A stretch of 64,000 nt of DNA from Fragilaria crotonensis. Taxonomy: Eukaryota > Bacillariophyta > Fragilariophyceae > Fragilariales > Fragilariaceae. The position numbers and the translations under genes were made by a program. Below the pieces are notes generated by a model. That model saw nothing but the letters and a program-made list of their open reading frames with translations, was not told the origin of the DNA and did not search any database. Position 1 is the first letter of the stretch. Every line of letters begins with the position of its first letter. The stretch spans positions 1 through 64,000 of the forward strand of contig JAKSYS010000331.1 of NCBI GenBank assembly GCA_022925895.1, given 5' to 3'. This document shows positions 1 through 11,969 of the stretch, one piece after another.

Positions 1-59
1 ACCATAATACTAGTAGACACTACTACCGCCAGTGTAGGTCCAGGAGAGAATATAGAGAG

Positions 60-840
60 GTCTCGCTAACGGTCAGATATCTGTCTGATGTTGTACCAGG
101 CGGCTCTCGTAGAAAACATCACCTCGTCCAACAGATCTGATCAGATGTCGGTCAGATGATCTGTTCAGATCTGCATATATTTACGACCTCGCATGATATT
201 TTTTGTACCACGAGCGTCGTAGAAAAAAACAGATATCTGTCCACGATCTGGCAGATATCTGATCTGTTTCGTCCGTCAGCATAACATTGTTTTTGCCAAA
301 CTTTGAGAGCCCATAACTTTGCCAATAATGGCACCAAAGTAGATATTGAAACAGATTCGAAAGCGCGAGATGTGAACTTTCCGAATCTGTCCTTCTTTTT
401 ATAATGACCTTCTTCGTTCAATTGTTATATCCCGACAAATGTTGTCGATTTTGTTGTTTTCGAAAAAGTGCTTTCTGATGAGCCTCTAACTCTTCAACGA
501 ATGAGATACAAGATAAAGTAGTGCAGATTTGGAAAGCTGCTTTATAGGGCTTTGATATCTGTTTCAATATCTATGTTGCTGCCATTAGCGAAGTTATGGG
601 CTCACAAAGTTTGCCTGAAGGCAATAACAATGGAATGCGCACCGTCTTGCCACTGGGACTGACAGATCTGAAAACAGATCTGTGTCAGATGTTCTCGAGA
701 CATCCGGTTTCTTCTACGGCACTCGTGGTACAAACTCCTGGACCTCGAACAGATGTCGCATCTGAACGGATACGTGCCACGTTGTACCTCATCAGATCTG
801 TCGGCAAGACGGTTGCGGCTCGTGACTAGCATCATGTTTT
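60..840. repeat. Fold-back (long inverted repeat) element
   Basis: The two halves are imperfect reverse complements. Positions 295-360 (starting GCCAAACTTTGAGAGCCCAT) pair with 551-622, and 201-230 (around TTTGTACCACGAG) pair with 708-745; weaker pairing extends outward to about 100 and 800. The loop is about 365-545. Both arms are packed with CAGATCTG and CAGATATCTG palindromes. Short reading frames inside are by-products of the palindromes and I see no gene. This is the shape of a fold-back transposon or long hairpin MITE. The exact ends and any target duplication could not be fixed; the outer limits given are estimates. Confidence 0.6.
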
Positions 841-1801
841 CTACATGCAAAGTCCATTGCGACTACGACATACGAATAAACTGTATATACATAGATAGAG
901 ATACGAAGATTGTTCACGCGAGTACTTGTCATCCACCTACTACAAGTACCATTGTACCATTCCAACCAGACTTGACTGCACGATACGCGATGTCGATTGC
1001 ATACACTGGGTAATAGTGCCCATATCACGCATACCTGCAAACTACTGTAGAATCAAAACATACTGGTGTACTGAGTATCATACAATACAGATCCTCGGAC
1101 TGAAGTGCCTGTGCCCTTCACATGAGCAAGGAAAAGCCTCGCCTGAGTAGTACAAGTACTCCAGTACGTCCTCGACAGTAAAATCATCCGTACTGGTACT
1201 GGTACCACGGACTCACAAAGAGATATGGTATTCAGTATACAGTATGAATATAGTGCCAGTAGCATGCGTTCGCGTATTGGAGAATTGGAGTGCACATTGC
1301 ACATAGCGCAGTGCACACAAGGAAGACGAGAGTGAAATCAATACGCTCCGAGTATCGTACTTGTACTCTGCATGTGTATGCACACAACCCTATTATTGGT
1401 ATGATATAAGTACACGAATTGCAGTACGAGTACCTACGACGGCACAGATTACGATCATCGAGTCTGTTTCAGTTCGCAGCGTCCGCAGCTAAACCCTAAA
1501 CCTATTTTACATACAGTACGTAGATAGTATGGCTGGATTCGAACTTTTTTTACATCTAGTATAAGTTGTGTAGGAATGGTACAAAATTATTGACGCCACG
1601 GTATTGGATGCAGCTCCGGCATCCTCGCGCACCAAAAACAACACGATCGGCACCACATAAAAAAGCACTCTCCCGACGATGAGATTGTTGCGACAATTTG
1701 ATTCACTTCCACTTTGAAACTGCCCAAGCTTTTACTGCATCTGACTCCGTCGCCCACCCGAGCATAGTGTTTGACTTGCTAGCTAGGGCAGTTAAGGCGA
1801 A
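841..1801. other. Intergenic, no gene seen
   Basis: No convincing coding sequence on either strand. The stretch is rich in short GTAC-centred palindromes (for example around 1190-1205 and 1410-1435), the low-complexity signature of most intergenic DNA in this window. A short AAACCCTAAACC-like string near 1492 is isolated and is not a telomere array. Confidence 0.5.
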
Positions 1802-4800
1802 ATGAAGACCCTACAGACATATTTCCAATGCTGGCTCGAAGTAGTCAAGCACAAACGATACCAAGACAAATGGCTGTCAGACGAGACCTTCTTTCGCGCA
1901 ATCAAGGCTCAGTTTCCGACTCTTGAGACCCTTGGTTTCAACAGGGGTATGCTGAACAAAGCAATTTCATCGTGTGGTGGCGCGGTACTTGATGATTTCA
2001 CGGATTCGAACCAAACTGGTCGATTCCGACGTTGTAGTTTCGGTCAGGATCCCTTCGGCAATCCAAAACGGAATATTTGGGGATACTACATAACAACCCC
2101 AGGAGGGTTGGTGCAACGCCCGCCAGATGGTAAGAAAAGCTTCTTGTCTCTGCTCCAAGATGAGAGGCTTAATGACCATTACAGTGTCTCGCGAGGTGTC
2201 ACAGAGGTGGTTGATTTGACAAATGAAATAGCGGATCAATCGACTGCAAAACGAAGAGCTCTCGCACAAGTAGAAGCAGCGGACAAAGCAAAGAAACCAA
2301 AGCATGGTCCTGCGTCGTCAAAGATTGTCGTGCAGACGTATTGGGACAGTCCGGAAGCCAAGAAGCTCTTTCTTGGAAATTCAAGTGATGACCGAGATGT
2401 TCTTGATGTTCTCCACGAACGGATCGAAAGGCTGCAGCAAGTGAACAGAACTGCAGATGGTTGGAAGGATTTAATTGACAAACATGATAAAGATAATCTA
2501 TGTTCTCCATACGATATCTTTATAATTCGACAGAGATGTTGTATTCTATGTTTGGCATATACGTACGCGATCGAGGAAATGAATTCGGCCAGATGGATAG
2601 AAGATTGTTGCGTTCGCGCTGTGTTAGATTGCAACAGGATGGGGATTGAAGCAGCTGCAACCAATGAACGTACCGTTGCAGGCTGGAATGCCTTGCTTAG
2701 GGCAAATCGTGAGCGCTTTCCAGTGCCAGATCCAAAGACCCACAAGCAAAACAAGCCACTCCCCAATCTACTTGAATACTTTCGCGAAGAAATAACCCTG
2801 CCGTGGATTGAGTACTGCGTTACGAACCTTGCCGATCTCACAGTTGAGCAGGCACGGAATGAGCTGATCACGACGATAATACCAAATGCTATTGCAAACG
2901 AGAGGACAGCAACGACAAACGAGACCAACGAGGATGAGGATGAAGAAGATGCGGAAGCTACTAAGGAGAGTCTACTCAACGGTTATCTTGATTGTCCTAT
3001 TTCATTTACAACAGCATGGCGATGGCTCCGTTGTTTAGGGTTTCATTATGACAACCGAAAGAAATCCTTTTTTTGTCGATGGACATGAGCGACCCAATGT
3101 TGTTTTCCATCGCAATGAATTTTGCACGAACTATCTCACGAAGCTCGAGCCAAGGACGCACCGGTGGATCCAAGTTACAAAAGAAACTGTGGAGAAGTGG
3201 AAGTCAGAGAAGAAGATATCATACGACGATGATGCTCGGCGAGGATACACTTACCAGGATCAACAGACAGGGGAGGAAATGGTCGAATTCCACGTCGATG
3301 ACTTTGATATGCTTCACGATGTTGTCGCAGAGGAAATGGGCTTTGGTACGTTCGGGGGGGAAACCTGAGTGTCCGCAAACCGCCAGAAGAAAAGCCGCTT
3401 ATGTTGTTTGGGCAAGACGAAAGCGTGTACAGCCAGTATCATCTCAAATCAAAGCAATGGGTTGGACCGCTAGGTCAACGGGCGTTATTGCCCAAGACCG
3501 ACGGCTTGAGTCTGATGATTTCAGCAATACAATCTCGTGAAACCGGCTTTGGTGTTCACATCAGTCGCATTCAATTGGAGGAGATAAATGAAGTACGTCG
3601 CGGTACAAACTATGTCGACGTCGATGCAGCGATGGCAATTCACGGTCAATGTGGCAAAAGGGATCTGAAAGAGTCGCCGTTTGTTGTGAGTTTTGAGTTA
3701 GGGGCAAACAATGAAGGTTATTGGACTTACAATCATATGAGTATCCAATTCGAGGACTGCGTTGACTGCGTTAAAGTCCTCTACCCGCAATTCGACTTTG
3801 TTTTTCTATTCGACCACTCACAAGGACATGCAAAGAAGTTGACCAATGGATTGGATGCTTACAGTATGAATAGAGGCTATGGGGGAGCACAGCCGAGAAT
3901 GCGTGAGTCGAAGATAAAAGAGCACGATGGTTACCTTGGCATGCATCGACGTACCTTATCTGTTGGTGACACCCAATCATTTCTATTTCAAGCTGGTGAC
4001 GTTGGTCCCTTCTGGATGACTAATGAGGAACGAGAAGCCAATCGTCATGATCGCATACTTCCACCACCACCAGGCGCCCCACGAACACGAAATAAAACAA
4101 TTGCAGAACTCAAAACTGACCTTGCTGTCCTCAGTGTATTAAACGACCGACGCCAATATCGCCTATCAGAATTGCAGGAGCTTGCAACGACAAATAATAT
4201 CGACACGAAGATCATTCGGACACGAGAGAAAAAAGGATGGCAAGGCCAGCCAAAAGGCCTCCTTCAAGTCCTCTGGGAGCGGGGATGGATTGACGAGGGT
4301 CAAATCGACAAATACACAATGGACCTTGCGAAGGATGAAGATGGCAATGTTTTGGAGGACGCAGAGAATTGGAGCTTGAAATACATCATGGCCAGCTGCC
4401 TGGACTTTGCCGAAGAATTGACAGCACTCCAATATGTAGGCCAGGAACTTGGTGTGTCCGTAATAATCACGCCAAAGTTCCATGCCGAGTTGGCCGGCGA
4501 GGGTATTGAATACAGTTGGGGTATATCTAAAGGTGTGTATCGACGAATGCCTCTGGCTTCTAAAAGGGAAAGGAGTCTTTCAAGGCGTTAGTACATGAAT
4601 GCTCAAGCAGAGACATTCTAACAACGAAAACAGTGCGCAAGCTCGACGGGCACGGGCATACATCTGTGCTTACTTTGCTGTTTATAAAAACAAAGAAAAC
4701 AGCGGAGGAGACGATAACACCACGACGCCTGCACTTACCTTGCAACTTATTGAACGCCTCGTGAAGGCGTTCAAAACTCACCGAGCAGCAGTCGACTTCG

Positions 4801-4859
4801 ATGCTGGATTTGTGAACAGCTTTCTGCCTGGGATCATTGCAAACCAATATGTGAAATAA
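1802..4859 (+). pseudogene. DDE transposase, DGHER/QDES family, copy 1 (frameshifted)
   Basis: Reads as one transposase broken by frameshifts. An amino-terminal region (1802 to about 3074) with a recurring YW.SPEA..F segment and an AWRWLRCLGF helix leads to a DGHER motif. The core follows with FGQDES (about 3404), FDHSQGHAKK (about 3810) and KFHAELAGEGIEYSW (about 4470), a plausible D-D-E triad ordered as in Tc1/mariner-IS630 (DDE_3-like) enzymes. An ARRARAYIC tail ends near 4859. Frame breaks lie at a T7 run (3068-3074), a G7 run (3354-3360), and two near 4563 and 4615-4650. Fungal and oomycete genomes carry similar transposases with HDES and DGHER motifs (family knowledge). No terminal inverted repeats were found. 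The superfamily assignment is inference; transposase identity is firm. Confidence 0.75.
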
Positions 4860-5295
4860 TGGCGACGATGACATGAAAGATCGATTGACAACGTGCGTAT
4901 GGTGTCAATCTGTTTTGGATGAGCTTTCCTCAAGAATTTGAGGCTTCAACTAAATTTTTATATACCGAGTCTACGTGTCCCAACGATATGTAGCGAAACA
5001 GTGAAACAAGCCATAGAATCTTTTTTGGTAGCACGTGATCGTTGATACTCTGAGTATTTGTACTGTAGTTGATGATAGTAGTCCGAGTAATGGGAGTACT
5101 ACAGTTCTACTCTAGTAGTAGAGAGTAGTAGTACAAGGACCAGTTACAACGAAGCAGAATCTTGCACTCTCCGGGAAAAATTTGGACTTTCCCGCATCTC
5201 CCTGTCAAATCACCAATCAGCCGGGGCTCATGGATTTCGAATCTCGATAGGTTGGCCAGTCACGGGTACAAGTACTCGTAACGGTGGCTGATCTG
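4860..5295. other. Intergenic, no gene seen
   Basis: No supported gene. Contains GTAC/AGTAGTA low-complexity sequence (5040-5135) and presumably the 3' end of the transposon just upstream, but no inverted repeat matching 1600-1800 was recognised. Confidence 0.4.
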
Positions 5296-5640
5296 ATGAG
5301 GCGTGGCAACATCAAATTGAACATTGATTTGGGCGTCACATTCAAACACGACGGTTACGAGGCTGACGATGATGCTTTCATCAACGCTTTTGGGCCGATC
5401 GAGAATGGAGGGACAGAGTCAGTTTTATGGCTCGGAAACGAGACGCGATAAACCACGGAGTATTGTAGTTGAAAATTCCTGGGAGCCAGTGTCAGCCTTG
5501 CTCAGCATATGGTTGCGAGAAGAAGCAGTCACACCTGAGCTCAAGTCCGGTCTTCTTGGTATGAACCGACTGAAGACCGTTGTATTGCAATCCTGGAAGT
5601 CAACCTGCTGTTTATATAAAGAGTACCAGTACAGTAGCAG
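5296..5640 (+). pseudogene. Possible short gene remnant of unknown function
   Basis: From an ATG at 5296 a 51-codon frame (MRRGNIKLNIDLGVTF...) has protein-like composition and ends at 5451. The next 170 bases are coding-like in another frame (segment IVVENSWEPVSALLSIW followed by EEAVTPELKSGLLGMNRLK). Together they resemble the carboxyl end of a larger protein broken by a frameshift or an unrecognised intron. No family was recognised. It lies just downstream of, and convergent with, the kinase gene on the other strand. Real coding status is uncertain. Confidence 0.3.
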
Positions 5641-5689
5641 CAACATTTTTATATCTCGATACGTGTCATTGGTCGCTATTGTAGCAAGA

Positions 5690-6469
5690 TTAAAAATTGG
5701 ATTTTACAACAAGAGAGGCGCGGACTTTGGACCGGTTCACCGTGTGAGCATTGACCCGGTCAACCACCTCCACTCGAAAGTCTATTTCCTCGGGAGTGTA
5801 GCCTGGAACGACCTTGTTTCGAATCTTCAGCCGCGACATTGCCTTATCAACATCGGAATCAATAAAGATAGAAAAGTCAAAGCATTCATGCAGATCCCAC
5901 TGATCGTCGTCGTGAAGTAGATAGAGACCCTCACAAATAACCACCGAATGATGCGATCGCATGAAAATGTGTTGATCCGGTTCAGGGTCACCCTTTGCGT
6001 GGTCGAAGCCTGGGAAGGTGATGAGGGGCTCCGAGCCATGTCTTATTCTCGAAAGATCTCGCTTCAACGAAGCAGGGTCAAATGTATCTGGCGCGCCTCG
6101 TCGGTACATGACATCTTCGGCATTGGGAAGGGTTTTGAGATCGTCAAGAGGGATGTGGTATCCGTCGAATGGCATTACCATTGTTCGGAAGCCAGCCTTT
6201 TCAACCAGGTCCGCCACGTTGTGGCACGAGGTCGACTTGCCCGATCCCGGAATGCCTACCAAAGCAATCATAAAGGGTCGACCTCGGACATTCTTGACAC
6301 CATCTAGAACGTAATCCACCGCGTCAGGCTCCCATGTGAAAGGGACTGGGGTTGGTTTATGTACGATGTCGTTAGGGGTGTTTTTTACCATATTCACCGC
6401 CGTATTATCGTTGATACTGGAGCCGGAAGCAATAGGAATCAGAGCGCACAATTGAGAGCACTTGTGCAT
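5690..6469 (-). CDS. P-loop kinase, uridine kinase/YFH7-like
   Basis: A 259-residue protein from the first ATG at 6469; the frame is open upstream to 6553 but only with a TTG start. It carries a Walker A loop GIPGSGKST at about residues 73-81, then MPFDGYHIPL, a RRGAPDTFDP segment, TFPGFDHAKGDPEPD and ICEGLYLL. This order is typical of the uridine kinase, phosphoribulokinase and pantothenate kinase group, closest to the YFH7/fructose-kinase-like branch (family knowledge). It should phosphorylate a small metabolite using ATP; the substrate cannot be read from sequence. The frame is intact and no intron is needed. The residues before the P-loop are poorly structured, and no clear targeting signal was seen. 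Confidence 0.85.
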   Translation of the reverse strand: MHKCSQLCALIPIASGSSINDNTAVNMVKNTPNDIVHKPTPVPFTWEPDAVDYVLDGVKNVRGRPFMIALVGIPGSGKSTSCHNVADLVEKAGFRTMVMPFDGYHIPLDDLKTLPNAEDVMYRRGAPDTFDPASLKRDLSRIRHGSEPLITFPGFDHAKGDPEPDQHIFMRSHHSVVICEGLYLLHDDDQWDLHECFDFSIFIDSDVDKAMSRLKIRNKVVPGYTPEEIDFRVEVVDRVNAHTVNRSKVRASLVVKSNF

Positions 6470-6553
6470 CGCGAATGTAAGGCAAGGCAAGGCAAGGCAG
6501 AAGGATGCAGTCCGAGACGAAGGTGATGAATTTATGAAACCACCTATGTACAA

Positions 6554-6948
6554 CCGATTATTTTACACGACACGCAACGGCTTTGTGAAAATCGTCCTGC
6601 ACTACAAATTACAAATAGTGCGTATAAATTGCAAAATTGTTCCTTGCGACTCTGATTCGTCGTCGTAATGACTCAGGTGGCATAACGACGATTTGGCAAG
6701 TGACCAAAATTTTCGGTGGTCCTTATTGGAAATCAACCTACAACCACTCGGAGACGCGGAGTACCTGATAGACGACACAAGTACCTTTGTGACGGAGATT
6801 TGTAACCACCAAATGTACATTAAAAATGTCAGGCGGTTAAAGGGAATCCGTGAAAAATGAATGTCGGGCTGGCGACTGAAAAAATGAAAAATGAAGATTA
6901 AAATTGAGAGAAACACCTTTTTTAGCACCACTTTACAGAAATGTACTA
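6554..6948. other. Intergenic, no gene seen
   Basis: AT-rich spacer between the kinase start and the MITE. No supported coding sequence or RNA gene. Confidence 0.4.
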
Positions 6949-6951
6949 TTA

Positions 6952-7472
6952 GGCCGTTCCTAACGGTGTTGCAAAAACAAAAGCAAAACCGCAGTTTTGC
7001 ATTTTGCCTTTGAAAAACACCGTCCCTAAACCGTTGCGAAACGCGAAACACATACTTTGCAAAACGTCAGTTTTGCATCTTGATAAACTGAAGTGCAGTT
7101 CTGCAGTCTTGCAAATCCGAATTTAAATAGAGCTCGACCTCGATACATACTGGCACAAACGAATTTTTACGTAAGTTTAAATATATAAATGTTTAGGAGA
7201 ATATGACATACTGGAGTCTACATATTTCAACGAATGTGACCGTTGTCTTTTGAAGATTTTCAAATTGGACTGAAAGTTACACGATTTTCTACATGTATAA
7301 AGTTTTGAAAAAGAGTTTACAACTTTTTCAAAGACATATATCACTTTATTCGATCGGAGGTTTCGGTTTCGCAACACGGTTAGGGACGGTGTTTTACAAA
7401 TACGAAAAAGTAGGGGTGAAAACGTGAAAACACAGTTGTGCTTTTGTTTTTGCAACACCGTTAGGATTGGCT
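6952..7472. mobile_element. PIF/Harbinger-like MITE with TTA target duplication
   Basis: A 521-bp element with terminal inverted repeats. The left end GGCCGTTCCTAACGGTGTTG (6952) matches the reverse complement of the right end, TTTGCAACACCGTTAGGATT followed by GGCT (to 7472). Inner arms also pair: ACACCGTCCCTAAACCG near 7020 with the complement of GGTTAGGGACGGTGTTT near 7380. It is flanked by TTA at 6949-6951 and 7473-7475. A 3-bp TTA duplication and GGCC-type termini are hallmarks of PIF/Harbinger and Tourist-like MITEs (family knowledge). There is no internal gene, so it is non-autonomous. The ends still match well, suggesting fairly recent insertion. Confidence 0.8.
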
Positions 7473-7475
7473 TTA

Positions 7476-8564
7476 GTAACCACTACGATAGAATTTCGAG
7501 CAGCTAGTCGCACACTCCGTGCAGCAGCCATGCCGTGAGAGGACTACTGGCACACCATACTGGAACTTTGCCCCCGATGGGGTTTTCCAAGATGTCCAGC
7601 CTGGATGACAGAGCCCTTAGCAATGAGAACTCCGACCAGTGATCACTATCTGCGGTATTGGCCTCCTCTACAATACCCGACCAGTATGTGCTGAGGTAGA
7701 AGTTGCCTGCCTCCGGTGGCGGCCTCCTCCTTCTCAGATCAGGTGGTGGGGTCGAGGTACCAACTGCAGAATCCAAACAGAATGGTGGCAGAAGCAAAAG
7801 TTGGCTAGTGATGGTACCAATGGGAAAATGCTTTGAGGGTCCTGCCTAGGAATGCCACTACCCTAATTGTATTAGATTCTCTCGTCACGCACATGGAAGG
7901 TGTTGGCAATCGCAGAGCGACACAACACCACGACAAAATTTTCCTTCAACAGTGGAAGCAATCATTGAGCTCCCAAACAAGTGTTGATACAATCTCTCTT
8001 GTCTGTTTTGATGTTAGGTTCTTCTTTGCCGTTTGCCCTTGGAGATTGGGTCTTGGCGGGGGTTCAGGGGCTATCAGGTCCATTGTGGTCTGTTGGAGAT
8101 AGATAACCGACCGAGCGAATGATCATTCAAACTCATTTGTTCATATTTCAATACATCCATCCATGTCAATGAATCATTTGGAGGAATCCGAATGTCATGA
8201 CGTTTCGGTGATATGCCAGCATGTCGTGTCGTGAAAAAAAGTTATTCGAGCATTCATTTTGGAACATATCAGTACTATGCTGTGTATACTGTATACTGTA
8301 ATCATTCATGGTCGTATGTCGTATGGCTGGTTTCGTCTGCTAGAAACTTGGCGTACGAAGCAGTATAAAGCGTACGTGTAGCCAATAGAAATTAAGCTGT
8401 GACATCGATTTGGAATATTCTCACGTGTTGGAAGCAAGCGTTCCACAATGATATTGCATGCCATCGTTCGCAACAGTCCCACTCTGTTTAGCCTACCCAC
8501 CATATACAGCACCCTTCTATATACACTCAAGTATTGATCTGTCAGGACTGGGTAGGCTACCTCC
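7476..8564. other. Mostly non-coding; short unexplained frames
   Basis: Frames of 60-97 codons occur on both strands between 7504 and 8102 but none shows a recognised domain, and they overlap one another, so none is called as a gene. A 39-bp segment at 8181-8219 recurs at 26176-26214 and is listed separately. The stretch 8240-8560 leads into the second transposase copy and may hold its 5' end. Confidence 0.35.
8181..8219 (+). repeat. 39-bp dispersed motif, copy A
   Basis: Shares 33 of 39 positions with 26176-26214, including the uninterrupted core ATGACGTTTCGGTG. It contains TGACGT, the core of CRE/bZIP sites. The second copy overlaps the first ATG of the SMARCAL1-like gene. It may be the end of a small mobile repeat or a shared regulatory element; two copies do not decide. 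Confidence 0.4.
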
Positions 8565-11500
8565 ATGTCTGACAAAAGAATTCACAGCATTGTCATCAGT
8601 GCTGTCGTTTTGATACGTTCCGACACAACGTATGGACTTCGATTGATGAATTGCTGGCTTCCGGCAGAAATTTGGGTGGAAGCACTGCTGAAGATGGGTC
8701 ATATTGATGCTGGCCTTGCCTTCAATGTTGCAAAATTAAATGCAGCCTTTGCGAGGTCACATGAATATGGATCGGCAATGTTGAGGTTTGATGGTTCCAA
8801 CAACACTGGGGTCTTCCGTGTCACCTATCAACACCGACACTATTACTATTTGACAAAGGAAACAGAACAGGCGGCGTATCCAAGCCCTCTTAACAGAGCA
8901 TGGAAGGAGAGGGTGCTCGAAATGGCATCAAACGTACTTGTTATTCCGTCGACACGTGCAAGACCGTCGATTGAAGTATCAACCACAGGCGGTGACGCAA
9001 CAATTACTGAACAGCATGATGAACAGCCCCGATCAAATAAACGTCCCAGGTTGGAGATCGAACCGCAACCGCAAGAGCCGCTGCAGTACTGGCCTGATAG
9101 CCCTGAAGCAAGGCAGGTCTTCAAACCAATTACCGCTTGTAATAGCAGCAGAAGGAGAACAGCTTTAGGTGGCGACAGCGGTACTTTCTCAACATTGATC
9201 AACGAAACTGCAAAGGAGGCGCTGCAGCGAAGAATTAAAGTCTTGCAATTGGTGCATGAAGATGAACAAGGCTGGAGAAATGTTGTGATGGGAAGGGATA
9301 GCGACAACTATTGCACCAAGCTCGATGTATTCGAGATTCGACAAAGGTCGATAATCTTATGCTGTGCGTACAAAATGGCACTAACGAACATGAATAGAAT
9401 GACATGGCACGAGTGCTGCAAGGAAGCTTGCAAAATGTTGAATAGTCTCGGCATCAAACAGGCTACTTACTTCAAGACTGTCGCGAATTGGAACAAGGTG
9501 TTCCGGAAATTTGAGTGCTTCCCTCACCCAAATCCGTATGTTTGATGCGGGAAGCGTCCTCTTCCGCGATTGCTCGAAACATGTCCAGATGCAAAGGATC
9601 AAATTGTTTTATTTGGTCTCAAAAATCTAGCAATGCTAACAATAGAAAGTCTCCATGACTTCATCGTATCTACGGTTTTTCCAAGATTGACTAAGACTTG
9701 GATGAGCGAGCGGACAACGCATGACATCATGATTACAACTGCTGACGGTAGCTCTGCCAGTAATTCTGTTGCAAATGGCGATGATGTACAAAACACAATT
9801 CCTATATTTCTACACACACATGGACTCAAATCAATGTGCCTGAGCACTACTTGGCGGTGGATGCGCCTTCTTGGTTTCAAACACGACGCGAAGAAAAAGA
9901 GCTTTTACGTCGACGGTCACGAACGTCATGACGTCGTTGCCAATCGTACTGAATTTTGCAAGCGCTACTTGACGGAGTATGAACCCTATTGCAAACGGTG
10001 GGTGCAGCTACCTTTGATTGAAGCTACGAGTTTAAAAGCTGTTGATATAGATTTTGGCTATTTGTACTTTGACATTATTGCCGACAAGGAAATGATTGAA
10101 TTCCATATCGACTATTGGAACCGACAAATTATACAGCAAGGAGTTCAACAAATTCATTAGGAGAAGGAGGCCACAACCAGCATTCAAGTTTCATCGAAGG
10201 CAAAGCCAATCATGATAATTGGACAGGATGAGAGCGTGTTTGCTCAATACCTTCTTGGGTCCAAGACTTGGGTCGGACCGAAAGGACAGCGTCCCCTTCT
10301 TCCCAAGTCTGAAGGCGATGGTTACATGTTGTCCGCTTTCGTGTCGAGGGAGTTCGGCTTCGGAAGAGAATTGACAGAGGCTGAGTTAGGAAGGATCAAT
10401 TGTGAAAGGCGAGGAGTTGACAAGACTTACACTGATACCGTCGCTGCGATGGAAATTTTGAAGACAACCAAGAAGCCGTTGCTGGTGGACTCGCCATTTG
10501 TAAAATACTTGTACATTGGTGCCAACAACGAAGGATTTTGGAACAGCTATCACATGAGTCTTCAATTTGAAGATGTCGTTGATTGTATACAGGTCCTTTA
10601 TCCAGAGTATGAGATCATCTTTTTCTTTGACCACAGCCAGGGGCATGCTCGGAAACGGGAGGGCGCACTCAGCGCACAACAAATGTCACGCCACTTCGGA
10701 GGAACACAACCAATCATGAGAGACACAATAATCATTGATGCGCAAGGTTATCTTGGTCCCCACTCACCTCGCTTGCTGGAAGTTGGCCAAACACAATCAT
10801 TCGTTTTCAAGGCTGACGATTGCGGGCCGTGGTACCTTACCCCTGAACAGCGAGACTTGCAACGACACAACAAGGGAACCGGACGTACCAAGCTTGTCGA
10901 ACGATCAAAGAAGCAGCTGTTCAACGCATTGACCAACGCTGGCGTTTCGTTTCAGCAGAATCGAAATCATACAAAAAAGAACTTCAAGACTTTGCGAGGA
11001 TTCATGGTGTCGCTCTAAATGAACAGAAAGAGCTAGTCACTCCGGGATGGGAGGGACAACCTAAAGGTCTGCAGCAGGTTCTATGGGAAAGAGGACTTAT
11101 CTCTGAAACGTTGTTAGAGAAATATACGCTTGACGGTCGCAAGGATCCAATTACAGGACAGATAGACTTACAATATTCACTTCGACATCTATTATCGGAG
11201 TGCACAGATTTCAGAGAAGAGGAGACAGCACTGCAATACTTGGGAAGGCAATTGGGTGTTACAGTTCAGCTCACTCCGAAATTTCATGCTGAGCTTGCTG
11301 GCAAAGGAGTAGAGTACTGTTGGGCACATGCAAAGGCCTACTATCGCCGAGTTCCTGTTTCACGAAAGAGGGGCCGAGAAAACTTCAAGCAACTTGTTAA
11401 GGAATGCACTTGCCCTACAACAGTTCTGACAAAAGACAGAATTGAGAGATTTGCTTCAAGAGCACGGGCATACATTTGCACTTACCATCACCTTCAGCAA

Positions 11501-11710
11501 CAGTCTGCTTCCACGCCAAGTTCTACCAATCCCGAGGATGTTCCAGTTCCGGTCGTTGTCAAAGAAGAACTAGTCCTCTCTTCAGATGATATTGAGAAAG
11601 TTGCAAAAGCCTTCAAGTGTCACAGGTGTGTACTTGACTTTGATAGTGGCTTTGTCCACAGCGAGTTGAGGAAAGGAAAGGACGAGATGAACAACAATGA
11701 AATGGAGTGA
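8565..11710 (+). pseudogene. DDE transposase, DGHER/QDES family, copy 2 (stops and frameshift)
   Basis: A paralogue of the element at 1802-4859, clearly related but diverged and with a different amino terminus. The same ordered motifs occur: YWPDSPEAR, an EIRQRS..LCCAYK helix, TTWRWMRLLGF, VDGHERHDVV (about 9915), GQDESVFAQY (about 10221), FFFDHSQGHARK (about 10620) and KFHAELAGKGVEYCW (about 11280), then RARAYICTYH. The frame is broken by a TGA at 9543-9545 and a TAG at 10158-10160, with the protein continuing in the same frame after each. There is also a one-base shift at an A6 run near 10973. The likely catalytic residues (D of QDES, D of FDHS, E of VEYCW) remain. In-frame stops point to real decay rather than read error. 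A better-preserved ATG near 8643 (MNCWLPAEIW) is an alternative start. Confidence 0.75.
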
Positions 11711-11969
11711 TCTTTTTTATGACGATTGTGGAGGGCGTTCGATTTCAGAAGAGTATCTTTTTCCATAATTTTACTCTAGGATATTGTATGCATGGTACTA
11801 AATGTACACAGGTGAACGCGAGGACGGTCGGGCATGAAACCAGCCATATGTGTTTTGCATATGTCAAATGTGATAGTTCAAACGACCAGTAGCAGTATGA
11901 CATAGTGATGCATCTCTTGACGTCAAGCTCTTGCGGCTCGCCTTGCCTCTCCTGAGAAAGACTGATAGT

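Noticed and set aside
30-850. Several 70-90 codon frames at the start of the window
   Set aside because: They follow the palindromic fold-back sequence on both strands and have no protein-like features.
1490-1505. Telomere-like AAACCCTAAACC string
   Set aside because: Only about two units inside ordinary intergenic sequence; no array.
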